64,000 nt of DNA from Oikopleura dioica (taxonomy: Eukaryota > Chordata > Appendicularia > Copelata > Oikopleuridae): contig OU015567.1 of assembly GCA_907165135.1 (NCBI GenBank), positions 14,203,001 through 14,267,000 of the forward strand, read 5' to 3'. A model generated the notes under the pieces. That model made no database searches, was not told the origin of the DNA, and saw only the letters and a list, made by a program, of their open reading frames with translations. This document shows, in pieces, positions 16,330 to 27,229 of this stretch. Position numbers and translations under genes: made by a program. How positions within the stretch are numbered: position 1 is the stretch's first letter; every line of letters starts with the position of its first letter.

Positions 16330-16719
16330 GTTCTAGGCGATTTCATCGACTACCTCTAGGTTTATTATTATTACCAGAAAACTAATGTAGCTAACAGCGT
16401 TATTTCTTCAACAGAAAACTAACTTTATATCGTATTGCGTTGAGACATTTGCAGCTAACAATTCTAGGAAAAACAAGTTAAGCAAAAAGCCGCTGCTTAT
16501 TTAGGAGTATTTCTGTACTGTCAGTCCTCATCTGTATTTCTCAAGACTATTCTGAGATTTTAAAGACAAAATCAACCCTAAACTTGGTGTCTGTTCAATT
16601 TAAATATTCTCCCCGGCGAGTTGACCGTTTCTTAAGCGTGTCCTTGCTGATTTAAATATTGCAATAATTATAACTTATTATAAATAAGTTAATAAACGAC
16701 CTTTTCTTCGCGCGTTAGA
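16330..16719. other. Intergenic, no feature seen
   Basis: AT-rich spacer between the operon end and the HP1 gene. Several direct copies of a short phrase around GAAAACTAA (16376, 16410) are visible; otherwise nothing recognised. It should hold the HP1 promoter. Confidence 0.5.
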
Positions 16720-17955
16720 ATGTCAGAGGTCGAAAGTTCTGACGACGAATACGAGGTTGAAGCCATCTTGGACACTCGAAAGAAAAAGATTAAGGGAGCA
16801 GTTAGAGAATATCTGATCAAATGGAAGGGTTACGATAATGAGGAGGACAACACTTGGGAGCCAGAGGAGAATCTCGATTGTACGGACATTCTAAAGGAGT
16901 TCAAGAAAAAGGTATTGAAATCATGGAAGACTTATGTTTTAAAATCATTTTTTCCAAGAATTTGCCAAGATTGGCCAAGAAAATAAAAGAAAAGAATAAC
17001 AAGAAAAAACGAAAGCGCCCTGAATCCGAAGAGAAAAAGATAATCTCCGATGCATCAGATACTGATCTCGGAGATGAGTCGACCGCTATTCATCCTAAGG
17101 TAAGTTTTTTTAATTGTTTTCAGTAACTGATATATTTTATAGAAGCTGAAGCATAACGACTCACAGAAGGTGTATCCACAAGAAGATTCAGCGGCTAGAA
17201 AAATCAAGAAGGAGCGAGAGTCTGGTGATAGGATAGCAAAGGTAGTAGTTTCTCAGGAAATGTGAGTTTAATAAACTTTTTAGCAGCGCAAGGTGAGCGA
17301 GGTGATCGATCTGGATTCTGAAGGATCAGAGGGAAGCCAGAAGATAAGCAAAAGACGAATTCGAGTGACACAAAAACGGCGAACATGGAGTAACCTTATT
17401 CCAGAAAATGAAGCTCTTTCTGATGACGATCAAGACAGTGTTATATCCGGCATGTCTGGCACAGTTACGATCGCCAAAGAAAAGAAAATATCAGACAAAT
17501 CTGATACTCTTTCCAGCACCAAAAAGAAGCAACCTTTCCAGCCGACAGAAACAAATCTCCCAGTTCAAGTTCCCGTCGAAGCTCAAACTTCTCAATCTCA
17601 GGAAAATGCTGCCAAAGAAAACACCCCATCTACCTCTGGGGTAGAACCTACCTCAGCAGAGATTAAAAATGAGAAAGAAACTACGCCCAGGAAGCATGTC
17701 TCAGGATTCGACCAAGGTCTCGTTCCCGAGGAAATCGTCGGTGCAACAGACATCAACGGCTTCAAATTTTTGGTCAAGTGGAAGGACTATCCCAAATATG
17801 AGTTCATCGAACGCGAAGTAGCGAATAAAAAAATCCCGCAGCTAGTGATTGCTTTCTACCAAGCACGAGTTCATTTTGACCACGATCAGGTTCCCCTTGA
17901 TTCGCCCTTCCATCCGCTTGCTGTCCGAAACTTGCCAAATCCCTTGCCCGAATAA
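16720..17955 (+). CDS. Heterochromatin protein 1 with long hinge (CBX1/3/5 family)
   Basis: Exons 16720-16911, 16959-17099, 17143-17241 and 17284-17955 give about 365 residues, against about 190 in vertebrate HP1. Residues ~10-65 form a chromodomain ([34 protein letters not shown]) that binds H3K9me; aromatic cage residues Y, W and the second aromatic are present. The C-terminus is a chromoshadow domain ([41 protein letters not shown]). The intervening ~220-residue hinge is Lys-, Glu- and Ser-rich with several basic clusters ([14 protein letters not shown]). An AATAAA at 18474 overlaps the start region of the next gene. Confidence 0.92.
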
Positions 17956-18485
17956 TCTCGCCCGCCAAACCCAGCCGCTGCAGACTGCAGTGACAGCAGT
18001 GCTCTCTCCTATGACTGTACTATGAGAAATTTCACTCCCCAGGTTGTTCCCATTTAAAAAAACGCTGTCAGTGCAGTATTCACAACTTTGACACAGCTCA
18101 CTTCACACGGTGCATGAAAACCTGCCTCTGAAAAAACTACCACTGCGGCAGTTTTTTCTGTCAGAAAAAAAAGCTCAAAATTTAAAAATCAAGGAGCCAT
18201 CAAATATCCATATTATCCATACTATCCATGTTATTGACACGCGTTCGCCATAAAAACACTTGTCGTTATTTGCTCCTGTTAAATCCTGTTAAACGCCCTG
18301 TGCCTTCAAATCTTGCTCTTTCTCTTCAACTGTTGAAGTTTTAAAAAGGAAATATCACATTTTTTGAGAGCAGTTGAACCCCTTGCTGTGTCATATCATA
18401 TGAATTGTTCACTGCCTCCTTTCGCACATGTATCTAATAAAAATAACTATTTTAAAACAAAGTCATATTTTTGTTCAATAAAAGA
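17956..18485. other. HP1 3' region and spacer
   Basis: No coding exon seen. Contains short palindromes (CTGCAGACTGCAG near 17981) and AATAAA signals at 18437 and 18478 that could serve HP1. Confidence 0.5.
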
Positions 18486-19244
18486 ATGATAGATGAGTGC
18501 ATTTTAAACGCAGTTGGAAGTACTAGTACTGTCATAGCGCCAGGTATGCATATTTAAAAGGACGGTGAATAAAATTTCCTGAAGACATTATCGAGCTGAT
18601 CGTAATCCTGAGGTACGAAAAGCCGACTGCGGAAGACGTCAGAATTGCGGTAGATAAATGGAGAAACTATATCATCACTCATGCAAAGAAAGCTGGAGCG
18701 ACTGAGAGAAGTCAGATAGTCGTATGTTTATATAAATTGTTGTTATCGTCATTTTCTAAGCTGATTTTAGACGTATGAAAACATGGAGAAAACTGCGGAA
18801 GGATACTCGTTTGAGCTGCAAATAAACACGAAATTGAGTTGTTACAAATCTGCGCAGGTATTTTCATCATTTTCAAAGCAAAACTCAAACCTTTCAAAGA
18901 AACTGCGTTCTCATCTTGTCGAAAAACTCGACTGCGATCGAACAACTATTCTTCCTCTTGAGTTTCATCATTCGCGAGAGGTAGTCGCCAAGAAGCGCGA
19001 AGAACTAACCAACTACGCGCTCCATAAAGTCAAGAACAACGCAAAAACTACGGCGAAACAAATGGGCGTCAGATTAGGAGCGCTCAAGTCGATCAGCGAT
19101 GTTGAATTAACGGAATCCTTCATGAATACAGGCGCTGCTGGAGACTCGAATGAACTCAGCCAAGTTTTGAACAAGAAATCAAAGACGAAAATAATCGCCG
19201 CTTCCGTCAAAGCTACGTTTTCTATCTTACCTGCTAATTCCTAA
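18486..19244 (+). CDS. SIMPL-domain protein, IRAK1BP1-like
   Basis: Exons 18486-18543, 18585-18721, 18771-18857 and 18900-19244, all canonical and in frame, about 208 residues. The start ILNAVGSTSTVIAPDIIELIV, the mid segment TYENMEKTAEGYSFELQINT and LVEKLDCDRTTILPLEFHHS match the layout of IRAK1BP1 (SIMPL/DUF541 fold: beta strands with the VEKLD...FYHT segment). The vertebrate protein modulates NF-kB signalling; whether that holds here is unknown. The 111 bp before the next ATG end with a splice acceptor, so it may share an operon with the next gene. Confidence 0.7.
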
Positions 19245-19354
19245 AAACCGTCTTTCCTGTAGCCCTGTTCTATTTTTATATTTTTGATCTTTTTCTTTTT
19301 TACTTGCACTCTCTTCCTTGATTTCATCCATTTTTTTACGTTGGAATTCTTAGC

Positions 19355-20195
19355 ATGAATGATATCTTGGCAACTGTTTGGTCGAGAATAGCTCCTCTGC
19401 CGGAGGATAAAAAGGTAGAACTGTAGAAGTGAATCGGATGCCTGTATATTCTAGGTCAGGCTCTTCGAGCGAATTAAAAATTCAGCGATTGAACTGCCTG
19501 TTGATGAGAAATTGAAGCTCCTTCCATCGGTTCAAAACCCAAAAGTAAGTCCTCGAAATTAAAGCTTTCAATCACTGAAAACTTCAGCATCTAAATTCTG
19601 AGCAGTATTTGATCCCAGCATCCTACGAAGAGTGGGAAAAGAACAGAACGTTTCTCAGCGCTTCAGTAAAAATCTTCGGCGCTGGATTCTTCGTCACCGC
19701 GCTCGCCACTTCCGTCTTCAAGCGATACATCCAAAAGAGCCTCAATTACTCCCAACAAGTCAAGTTCAAAGGAGGCTTTAATACAACTCTTTTCTCCGCG
19801 ACGATGATTTGTTCCTGGCCGATCATTTTCACTCAAGCTGGAGTTGTTAATTATTTGGTCAATAGAGAGTTCGTCGACGCTTCATTTCCGTCTTTTGTGA
19901 TGCGCGAATTAGGAAAAGATAATTTTTGGAACTTTGAAATAACCAAAAAAGGTTATTCAATATTTCAAGTGTCGGAAAGTAACAAGATTATTTAGACCAA
20001 GAAGATTATTTCAAAGAACATCCAGAAGAACTCGACGATCGAATTTTAAAACTTTTCGAAAATGATGGAAAAATCTATCACATCCATGATTTTGTTGGGA
20101 AAGATATGAAATCGTTGGAATTTATTGTTAAATCTCCCCTGCTTTGCGAACTGATTTCTAACCACACTGAAGAGTTTATTTTGGCGAAAAAATAA
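19355..20195 (+). CDS. TMEM126-like mitochondrial membrane protein
   Basis: Exons 19355-19414, 19455-19544, 19588-19951 and 19996-20195, about 237 residues. Exon 3 encodes hydrophobic spans around SVKIFGAGFFVTALATSVFKR and FSATMICSWPIIFTQAGVV, whose spacing and the following basic residues resemble TMEM126A/B, a complex I assembly family; identity is tentative. If intron 19952-19995 is retained, the frame stops at 19995. The last exon encodes EELDDRILKLFENDGKIYHI and ends AKK-stop. A copy of most of this last exon recurs at 22246-22412, showing that it lies at the breakpoint of the downstream tandem duplication. Confidence 0.55.
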
Positions 20196-20249
20196 AAAAT
20201 TCAAGTCATGAAAAGTAAATGTTTCCAATTTTCCTCCGCAGTTGATTTA

Positions 20250-22225
20250 TTAGAATCGCAGGACAGAGCAGTTTTTAGGAATAGCAGCCACCTGAACACA
20301 GGCGCTTGATGGCTTCCGACACTTAAAATTCGAAGAAGACCAGCCATTTTCAGGATCGAAAATTTCGAAAGAATCGCCAATTCCGCGGTCACCTTCCAAA
20401 ACAAAAAGTCGGTTTCCTGTCATAGCAACGCCGGGATGTAATCGCCCAAAATTCATTTTCTAAAAACATTTTTAATTTGAACAGCTACAGCTTGAAACCT
20501 GAACGCGTGTCCATTGCTGCGAATCGAAATTGAACTGCTCGCAACTTCTCCTCACATGGGGACCGTTTTCTCCTCCGACAACCCAAAGCTTGCCTTGGAA
20601 AATCAGGCTTCCATGACCAGCTCGAGCGCTCAGCATTGGGGGAGCCTCCGTCCATTTCTTTCCGTCAAAGACTTCGACAGAGTCGAACCGTGGAGAATAT
20701 AGACCACAGCTGTCATAGCCTCCAGTTACATACATTTTATCTTCAAAGGAAGCTGCTGCTGCAGATTCTCGATACATTTTCATTGATGGAATTTCTTCCC
20801 AAACGTTCTTTTCCGGGTCGTAACATTCGTTTACGGGTGATGGATCTTCCCTTCTCGAATTTCCACCAGACACATAGATGCGGCCATTCATCGCGCAGCA
20901 TGCCGGTGAGAATCGTTTGCAAATCATACTGGCGATGGATTCCCATTTGCCTTTTTTAGGGTCGAATCGTTCTGCAATCTCTCCAAGTACGTAGATCATT
21001 CCATTCAAGACGGCCAGTCCGAAATTTGAATCATATTTTTCCATCGGCGGCATTGATTTACATTTCTTATCGATAAACGACATTGACACACAAAATTTTA
21101 CCTGTGAATCTGGATCAAAAAGAACAAACTGATAGGTTTCCCGAAAGAATTCGCAGCCATTTTCAATCTCTTCAGTCCACGTTGTCAGAATATAAATGTC
21201 ATTCTCCAAATGCGAGCACCACCTCGGCTTCAATCGTTCACCTACAATTGCGTTCTCCACCATTTTGACCTGAGAAATTTTTCGTTTTCGCTTTTTCATT
21301 TTGGGTTTCTTCGCCTGATCTATCAATGCACAACATTGGGCATTGCTCGAAATCAAATCGAAGGTAAGAACCTCGTCGCGAAGAAATTCTGAAGGAAGCA
21401 GATGCAGGCGAACTCGACTAAGCATTTGATAAACGACCTTGTCCTCGCACGATGGATTCGCTACGAGCCAGATTTTGAAGGCAGACCAGACAGTTGTCTC
21501 ATCCTTGACATAAAGGTCAGAAGAACCGAGAATGCTCATCACTGAAAATTTCTATGATCAAGAAAGCGAAGGGATAAGTCGACAAAACAGTCTTTTTGAT
21601 TTGTACCTAATTTAGCTGGCGCGGTTGTCCAAACAGGAAGTTGGTAAAAATCGCAAAAGTAGCGGTCAATGTACTGTCGTGCCCGACGTTCCAAATCCGG
21701 TCGGAAAATTCTCTCAGCGAGTTGAAGAACATCGAGGACATTTTCCGTACTCATGCGGCGCTCAATGAAATCGAAACAAGCTGTGACCACTTGCTCACAT
21801 CCGAGATATTGAGCAGCGACGAGGATGGATTGCGCGGTTTCATTTGTAAGTTCGATCTCGCCGGTATAAGCCCACTCGATCACTTATACTTCGATTTACT
21901 ACTTGTGTGAAAAAATTAAAATAACACCTGAAATAATGATCTCTGGGTCGACCCCAGGAATATCAAGGGAAATTTCAGCTCCGTTCTTCCATGATGACAT
22001 TAGTTGTGTTTCGAAATACGGAAAAGCCGATGCTAGGACTAGTTTATGGGCTTCAAATCGAAGTGAGCCAGATTTAATCACAACGTCAACCCCTTTTGAC
22101 TCTTCTCGAAACTTGCCAAAGCGATTGAAGGAGGCTGGAAACAAGGAGGACTTGAGGCAAATCATTTCTGACTCAGGGATTGAGTTCGACGAGATTTCAG
22201 AATCTGTGTCGGACGACGAAGACAT
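20250..22225 (-). CDS. BTB-Kelch protein, copy A
   Basis: Exons 21928-22225, 21607-21882, 21102-21541, 20499-21065 and 20250-20459. A Ser/Asp/Glu-rich N-terminus leads into a BTB domain (VDVVIKSGSLRFEAHKLVLA, SAFPYFETQLMSSWKNG, VIEWAYTGEIEL), a BACK-type region (LGCEQVVTACFDFIERRM, LHLLPSEFLRDEVLTFDLI) and Kelch repeats (MPPMEKYDSNFGLAVLNGMIYVLG, NECYDPEKNVWEEIPSMKM, AAAASFEDKMYVTGGYD, GHGSLIFQGKLWVVGG). Such proteins are typically substrate adaptors for Cullin-3 ubiquitin ligases. Introns are 34-45 bp. The final exon completes a Kelch blade and is intact here, unlike in copy B. Confidence 0.88.
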
Positions 22226-22245
22226 AATTTTGTCTAAAACATAAA

Positions 22246-22412
22246 AACTCGACGATCGAAATTTAAAACTTTTCGAAAATGATGGAAAAATCTATCACAT
22301 CCATGATTTTGTTGGGAAAGATATGAAATCGTTGGAATTTATTGTTAAATCTCCCCTGCTTTGCGAACTGATTTCTAACCACACTGAAGAGTTTATTTTG
22401 GCGAAAAAATAA
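22246..22412 (+). pseudogene. Duplicated last exon of the TMEM126-like gene (exon relic)
   Basis: Near-identical to 20029-20195, including the stop codon, but without the exons that should precede it. It lies between the two Kelch copies and marks the junction of the tandem duplication. One substitution (GAATTT to GAAATT) is visible in the first 40 bases. Confidence 0.85.
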
Positions 22413-24496
22413 AAATACAAGTCATGAAAAGAAAATGTTTTGAATTTTCTTCGGCAGTTAATTTGTTAGAGTCGCAGGGAAGAGCAATTTTTAGGAATAG
22501 CAGCCGCCAGAACACAGGCGCTTGATGGCTTCCGACACTTAAAATTCGAAGAAGACCAGCCGTTTTCAGGATCATAAATTTCGAAGGAATCGCCAACTCC
22601 GCCGTCGCCTTCCAAAACAAAAGTCGGTTTTTATTCATAGCCACGCCGAGATTGTCTCGCCCCCAACTCATTTTCTTAAATTTTGTTTAATTTAAACAGC
22701 TACAGCTTGAAACCTGAACGCGTGTCCATTGCTGAGAGTTGAAATTGAACTGCTCGCAGTCTCTCATAGGATTGGGACCAGTTTCACCGCCGATAACCCA
22801 AAGCTGGCCTTGGAAGACCAGGCTTCCATGACCAGCTCGAGGGCTCAGCATTGGGGGAGCCTCGGTCCATTTCTTTCCGTCAAAGACTTCGACAGAGTCT
22901 AAATGTGGAATTCCACTGAAATCGCCATAACCTCCAGTGACATACATTTTATCTTCGAAGGAAGCTGCTGCTGCAGAGCTTCGATATGTTTTCATGGATG
23001 GAATTTCTTGCCAAATGTTTTTCTCCGGGTCGTAACATTCGTTTACGGGTGATGTCTTGCCGCCACCAGACACATAGATGCGGCCATTCATCGCGCAGCA
23101 TGCCGGCCAATATCGTTCGCTAATCATACTGGCTATGGATTCCCATTTGCCCTTTTTCGGATCGAATCGTTCAGCAGCCTTCCCGGAGTAATTTCCACCT
23201 ATTGCGTAGATCATTCCATCCAAGACGGCCACTCCGAATTCTGTCCAACAATGTTTCATCGGAGGCATTGTTTTACATTTCTTATCGATTAACAAATGTT
23301 ATCAATTGATTCGCACGAAATCTTACCTTTGAATCTGGATCAAAACGAACGAACTGATAGTTTTCCTGAAAGAATCCGCAGCCATTTTCAATCTTTTCAG
23401 GCCACGTTGTCAAAATATAAATGTCATTCTCCAAGTGCGAGCACCATCTCGGCTTCAATCGTTCAGCATCATTCCCGTTCCCCACCATGTTGACCTGGGA
23501 AATTTTTCGTTTCCGCTTTTTCATTTTGGGTTCCTTGGCCTGATCTATCAATGCGCAGCATTGGGCATTGCTTGAAATCAAGTCGAAGGTAAGAACCTCG
23601 TCTTGAAGGAATTGCGGAGGAAGCAGATGCAGACGAACTTGACTAAGCATCTCATGAACGAGCTTGTCCTCACACGATGGGTTCGCTTCGAGCCAGATTT
23701 TAAAGGCGGACCAGACAGTTGCCTCCTCCTTGACATAAAGATCAGAAGAACCGAGAATGCTCATAACTGAAAATTTTTAAGAACAAGAAAGCCAATTGGA
23801 TAAGTCGACAAAACAGTCTTTTTGATTTGTACCTAATTTAGCTGGCGCGGTTGTCCAAACAGGAAGTTGGTAAAAATCGCAAAAGTAGCGGTCAATGTAC
23901 TGTCGTGCCCGACGTTCCAAATCCGGTCGGAAAATTCTCTCAGCGAGTTGAAGAACATCGAGGACATTTTCCGTACTCATGCGGCGCTCAATGAAATCGA
24001 AACAAGCTGTGACCACTTGCTCACATCCGAGATATTGAGCAGCGACGAGGATGGATTGCGCGGTTTCATTTGTAAGTTCAATTTCGCCAGTGTATGCCCA
24101 CTTGATCACTTATTTATCGATTTACAATTTTTGGGAAGGAGTTGGAATAATACCTGATATGATGATCTCTGGATCGACCCCAGGAATATCAAGGGAAATT
24201 TCTGCTCCGTTTTTCCATGATGTCATTAGATGTGCCTCAAAATACGGAATGGCCGACGCTAGGACGAGTTTATGGGCTTCGAATCGAAGCGAGCCAGATT
24301 TAATCACAACGTCAATCCCTTTCGACTCTTCTCGAAACTTGCAAAAGCGATTGAAGGAGGCTGGAAACAAGGACTCGTGGCAAATCATTTCTGACTCAGG
24401 GATTGAGTTCGATGAGATTTCAGACTCTGTGTCGGGCGACGTTTCAGAATCTGTGTAGGACGACGTTTCGAGCTCTGTGTCGGAAGACGAAGACAT
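22393..24496 (-). CDS. BTB-Kelch protein, copy B (frameshift in last Kelch blade)
   Basis: Same exon plan as copy A: 24154-24496, 23833-24108, 23327-23766, 22714-23280 and 22393-22674. BTB, BACK and Kelch motifs are present, and the N-terminus has extra Ser/Thr/Asp/Glu repeats. In the last exon one T is missing relative to copy A (CGACTTTTG against CGACTTTTTG, near 22617-22622), so the final blade is read in another frame to a stop at 22393 inside the exon relic. Exon 2 and flanking intron are identical to copy A for 282 bp, while Kelch exons differ at many sites. Functional status depends on whether the missing base is real. Confidence 0.82.
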
Positions 24497-25039
24497 TATT
24501 TTGTCTAAAACAAGACGGAATTACTGTAGGTTTAAATTGGAGTAAAAAGCAAAGGAAATTGAGTTTTTTGAGACGCTCTTGTTCAATATTTTCTCGTAAA
24601 GTAGAGTTTTTGTCGAAAACCGTCTACCATTTTTTCTTCCTGAAACTAACTCGCGTCTAGAAGAGTTCACCCCGAATCAAGAAATCAAAGAGTTATCAGA
24701 ATTGAGCAAGTTTTTCGAGAGACAAGAAGATTCGAAGCGATTATTTGTGATAAATTACCGACGATTTTAGGATGTTCGGACGTTTCTAAGTCTCTGATGC
24801 GCATATGAAAGTTGCTCCCTACTGAATTTTTAATATTTTCAAAAAATCTTTCCTCTTTCTTGCCTGCTTGAAAGTTTTCAGTAAAAATGCCGACCATTTG
24901 TTTTCAAAGATGCGCTTTCTCAAACTTGAATTCGCATTTTTGCTTCTTTTTCATAATCATAATAAAAATCAATTAGCTGTTTATTTACACGGAAATAAAT
25001 CAATTGTTAATTGCAGCAGAAAGACGGAACAGGAAAAAA
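24497..25039. other. Spacer between Kelch copy B and MFSD9, no gene seen
   Basis: AT-rich, short frames only, none with family features or consistent splice signals. It should hold the promoter of Kelch copy B and the 3' end of MFSD9. Confidence 0.5.
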
Positions 25040-26334
25040 TTAAGACGCCTTGAGCTTAGTTTTGGGAATCGCCTTTGCAACGAGTAGACTTGAAAATGAG
25101 CAAAGCAGCGCAGAAGCAAGTAACGGACCCAGATCGCCAAAGGAAAGCAGAAACGCGTTCGCAAAGTCGCATAAGGATCGGCTGACTGCTGTGAGCGAAG
25201 TAACCGAGCCCATGATCGTGCCGCGGTTTTCGACCGGCGCGCGGGCGACGGTTAATTGCGTCAGGAGGATTCTTGAGCATTGTGTGAAGAAACAGTTGAT
25301 GAAGAGAACGGCGAGGAAAAGGAGCCAAAAGGAATTTCCCCACAAAAGTGCTAAAACAGTAGACTATAATTGGAAATGTTATATTCTTGTCTTACCTAGC
25401 GCTAGAACAGATGCAGCGAGACCAGCGCAAGTAAACAATTCTAGCTGCTTCAAATCGTAAGTTTTCGACAAATTTGGAATGATATTAGAAGCCAGAGCGG
25501 CAGAAACAGTGCCCGCCAAAGAAGTGTAGGAAGTGAGCATTCCCGCTCTGACAGGGCCGAAAGCGCGCTCCGAAAGAATCGGCATCACGAATCGCGCCAT
25601 CAAAATCGCCATTGTCAGCATCAACCGCAGCAGACACAAGTCCCACATTTTCAACAATTGCGACACTGTCGATTTGATTCCCGGCTGCTCTTTCTTCGAT
25701 TTTTCTTTCTTTTGCGAAATCGAATTATTTTGTTCGACGAAGAAAAAGACGAGCGCTGCGTTCATTACGAAAATGAGCGATGTCAGCTTGGCGCAGATGT
25801 AAAATCCATCAGTTGGAAATGATTCTCGGATGAATCCACTGATCATTGGGCCGAGGATGAAGCCAGCAGAGCCGATGGAGTTGAAAAGGCCGACCACGCG
25901 TGCTCGATTTTCTTCTGTTTCTTCGTTTACGATAACGAGACGGGAGAGTTCTTGCGTTTGCTAGAATACAAATTCGATTCAAAACTGATGGTTTTCATTG
26001 TACCTTTGAGCCACCAGCAATGATACGCGCGAGGATGAGAATTGCCAAGCCGGTCCCTTGAGAAAGTAGATAGTAAGAGAATGACGAGATCAGCAAAGAG
26101 CAAATAGTGACATTTCTAGTGCCATAACTATCCGCAAGTCGCCCGAAGAAAGGTTGAGAGAACAGCTGGGCGATGCCGTAGATAGAACCCACCCAGACGA
26201 CGTTATTTTCCAAGAAGTGACCTTGAAGAAATTAAATTAAAACTGTCTAAGCGTTTAATTGTACCAGAAAGAGAAGGAACTATAAGGGAGACTGCAAAGA
26301 GATCGAAGAAGGCAACGAAGTAAATCGCTTTCAT
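25040..26334 (-). CDS. MFSD9: Major facilitator superfamily transporter, MFSD9-like
   Basis: Exons 26265-26334, 26004-26221, 25396-25960 and 25040-25350. The start MKAIYFVAFFDLFAVSLIVPSL, WVGSIYGIAQLFSQPFFGRLADSYGTRN (MFS loop 2-3 motif), FNSIGSAGFILGPMISG, MWDLCLLRLMLTMAILM and the final PVENRGTIMGSVTSLTAVSR follow MFSD9 order. About 12 hydrophobic spans; an acidic/basic cytoplasmic loop between spans 6 and 7. Substrate unknown in the family. The start lies 155 bp from the divergent LRRC51 start, so the two may share a bidirectional promoter. Confidence 0.85.
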
Positions 26335-26489
26335 TCTTCACGATTTCGATTCGTTTCAGTCTAAAATTCATTCGTTCAAAAATCGTAATTCACAATCTCT
26401 TCAGAAGAGCTCTGATTCACTGTTCGTTTCCATAGGAACGTTCCTTTTTTCGACAAGGGAAAGTGATCTTCAAGATAAAAGTCTGAACG

Positions 26490-27142
26490 ATGACACAAGA
26501 GGTTCTTGATTTTGGATTCCGAGATTTAGAGACTCTCGAGGATTTTTCCCTTGAAACGAAAGGTATTTACGACGATTCGGAATACGCTAAAAATGATGAA
26601 GGACTCTACACAGCAAATAAATCGCTGCGCTTACGGTATATTGTTCTTTTGGTGATCTTGGAGATAGTTTTCTCTAGGAACAATCAGCTAGCCTCGATTG
26701 ACGGACTCTCTGAGAAACTGTCGACGATGATTGTCGATCACACAGCACTACAGTGGCTCGATTTGAGCTTCAACCAAATCGCAAAGATTGGAAACAGCTT
26801 CAACGATCTGGTTTCGCTAAAAGTGCTCTATCTTCATGGGAACAGTATAAGGCCCGGCTACAGTTTAGTAAATCGATAACGGGAAAGGAATGAATAGTTT
26901 TCAAATTCAAAAATACTAATGAGCATTTCCTAGCCTCAAAAAGTCAACTGAAAGAAATTCAACATCTAAGTCGCCTCCCTCTTACAAAATTAACCGTCCA
27001 CGGCAACCCGATCGAAACTCAATCAGCGTACAGAAAATACATTCTACAGCTGCTTCCATCGCTAGTAAAGCTCGATTTTGCTGCAGTTACCAAGGCCGAG
27101 CGCAAAGATATCAGCCACAATCCTCTCAAAAGAATCAAATAG
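26490..27142 (+). CDS. LRRC51: Leucine-rich repeat protein LRRC51-like
   Basis: Exons 26490-26635, 26678-26844 and 26934-27142, about 173 residues. Segments HTALQWLDLSFNQIAKI, LVSLKVLYLHGNS, LPLTKLTVHGNPIE and YRKYILQLLPSLVKLDFAAVTKAER align in order with LRRC51 (LRTOMT locus in mammals). The donor at 26845 (GTATAAG) is the one that keeps the LRR frame; reading through gives a false stop. Likely a cytosolic or ciliary LRR scaffold; function inferred from the family only. Confidence 0.82.
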
Positions 27143-27229
27143 CTCGATTCTAAAATATTCGTAAAATAAAATTTCGTCAAGCAATTTATTATTTATACAA
27201 GCGCGGAAATCAAGGAAGAAAAAAAGTCG

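Noticed and set aside
22393-24496. Calling Kelch copy B a pseudogene
   Set aside because: Only one base in a T run separates it from an intact final blade, and similar homopolymer breaks occur in other intact genes here.
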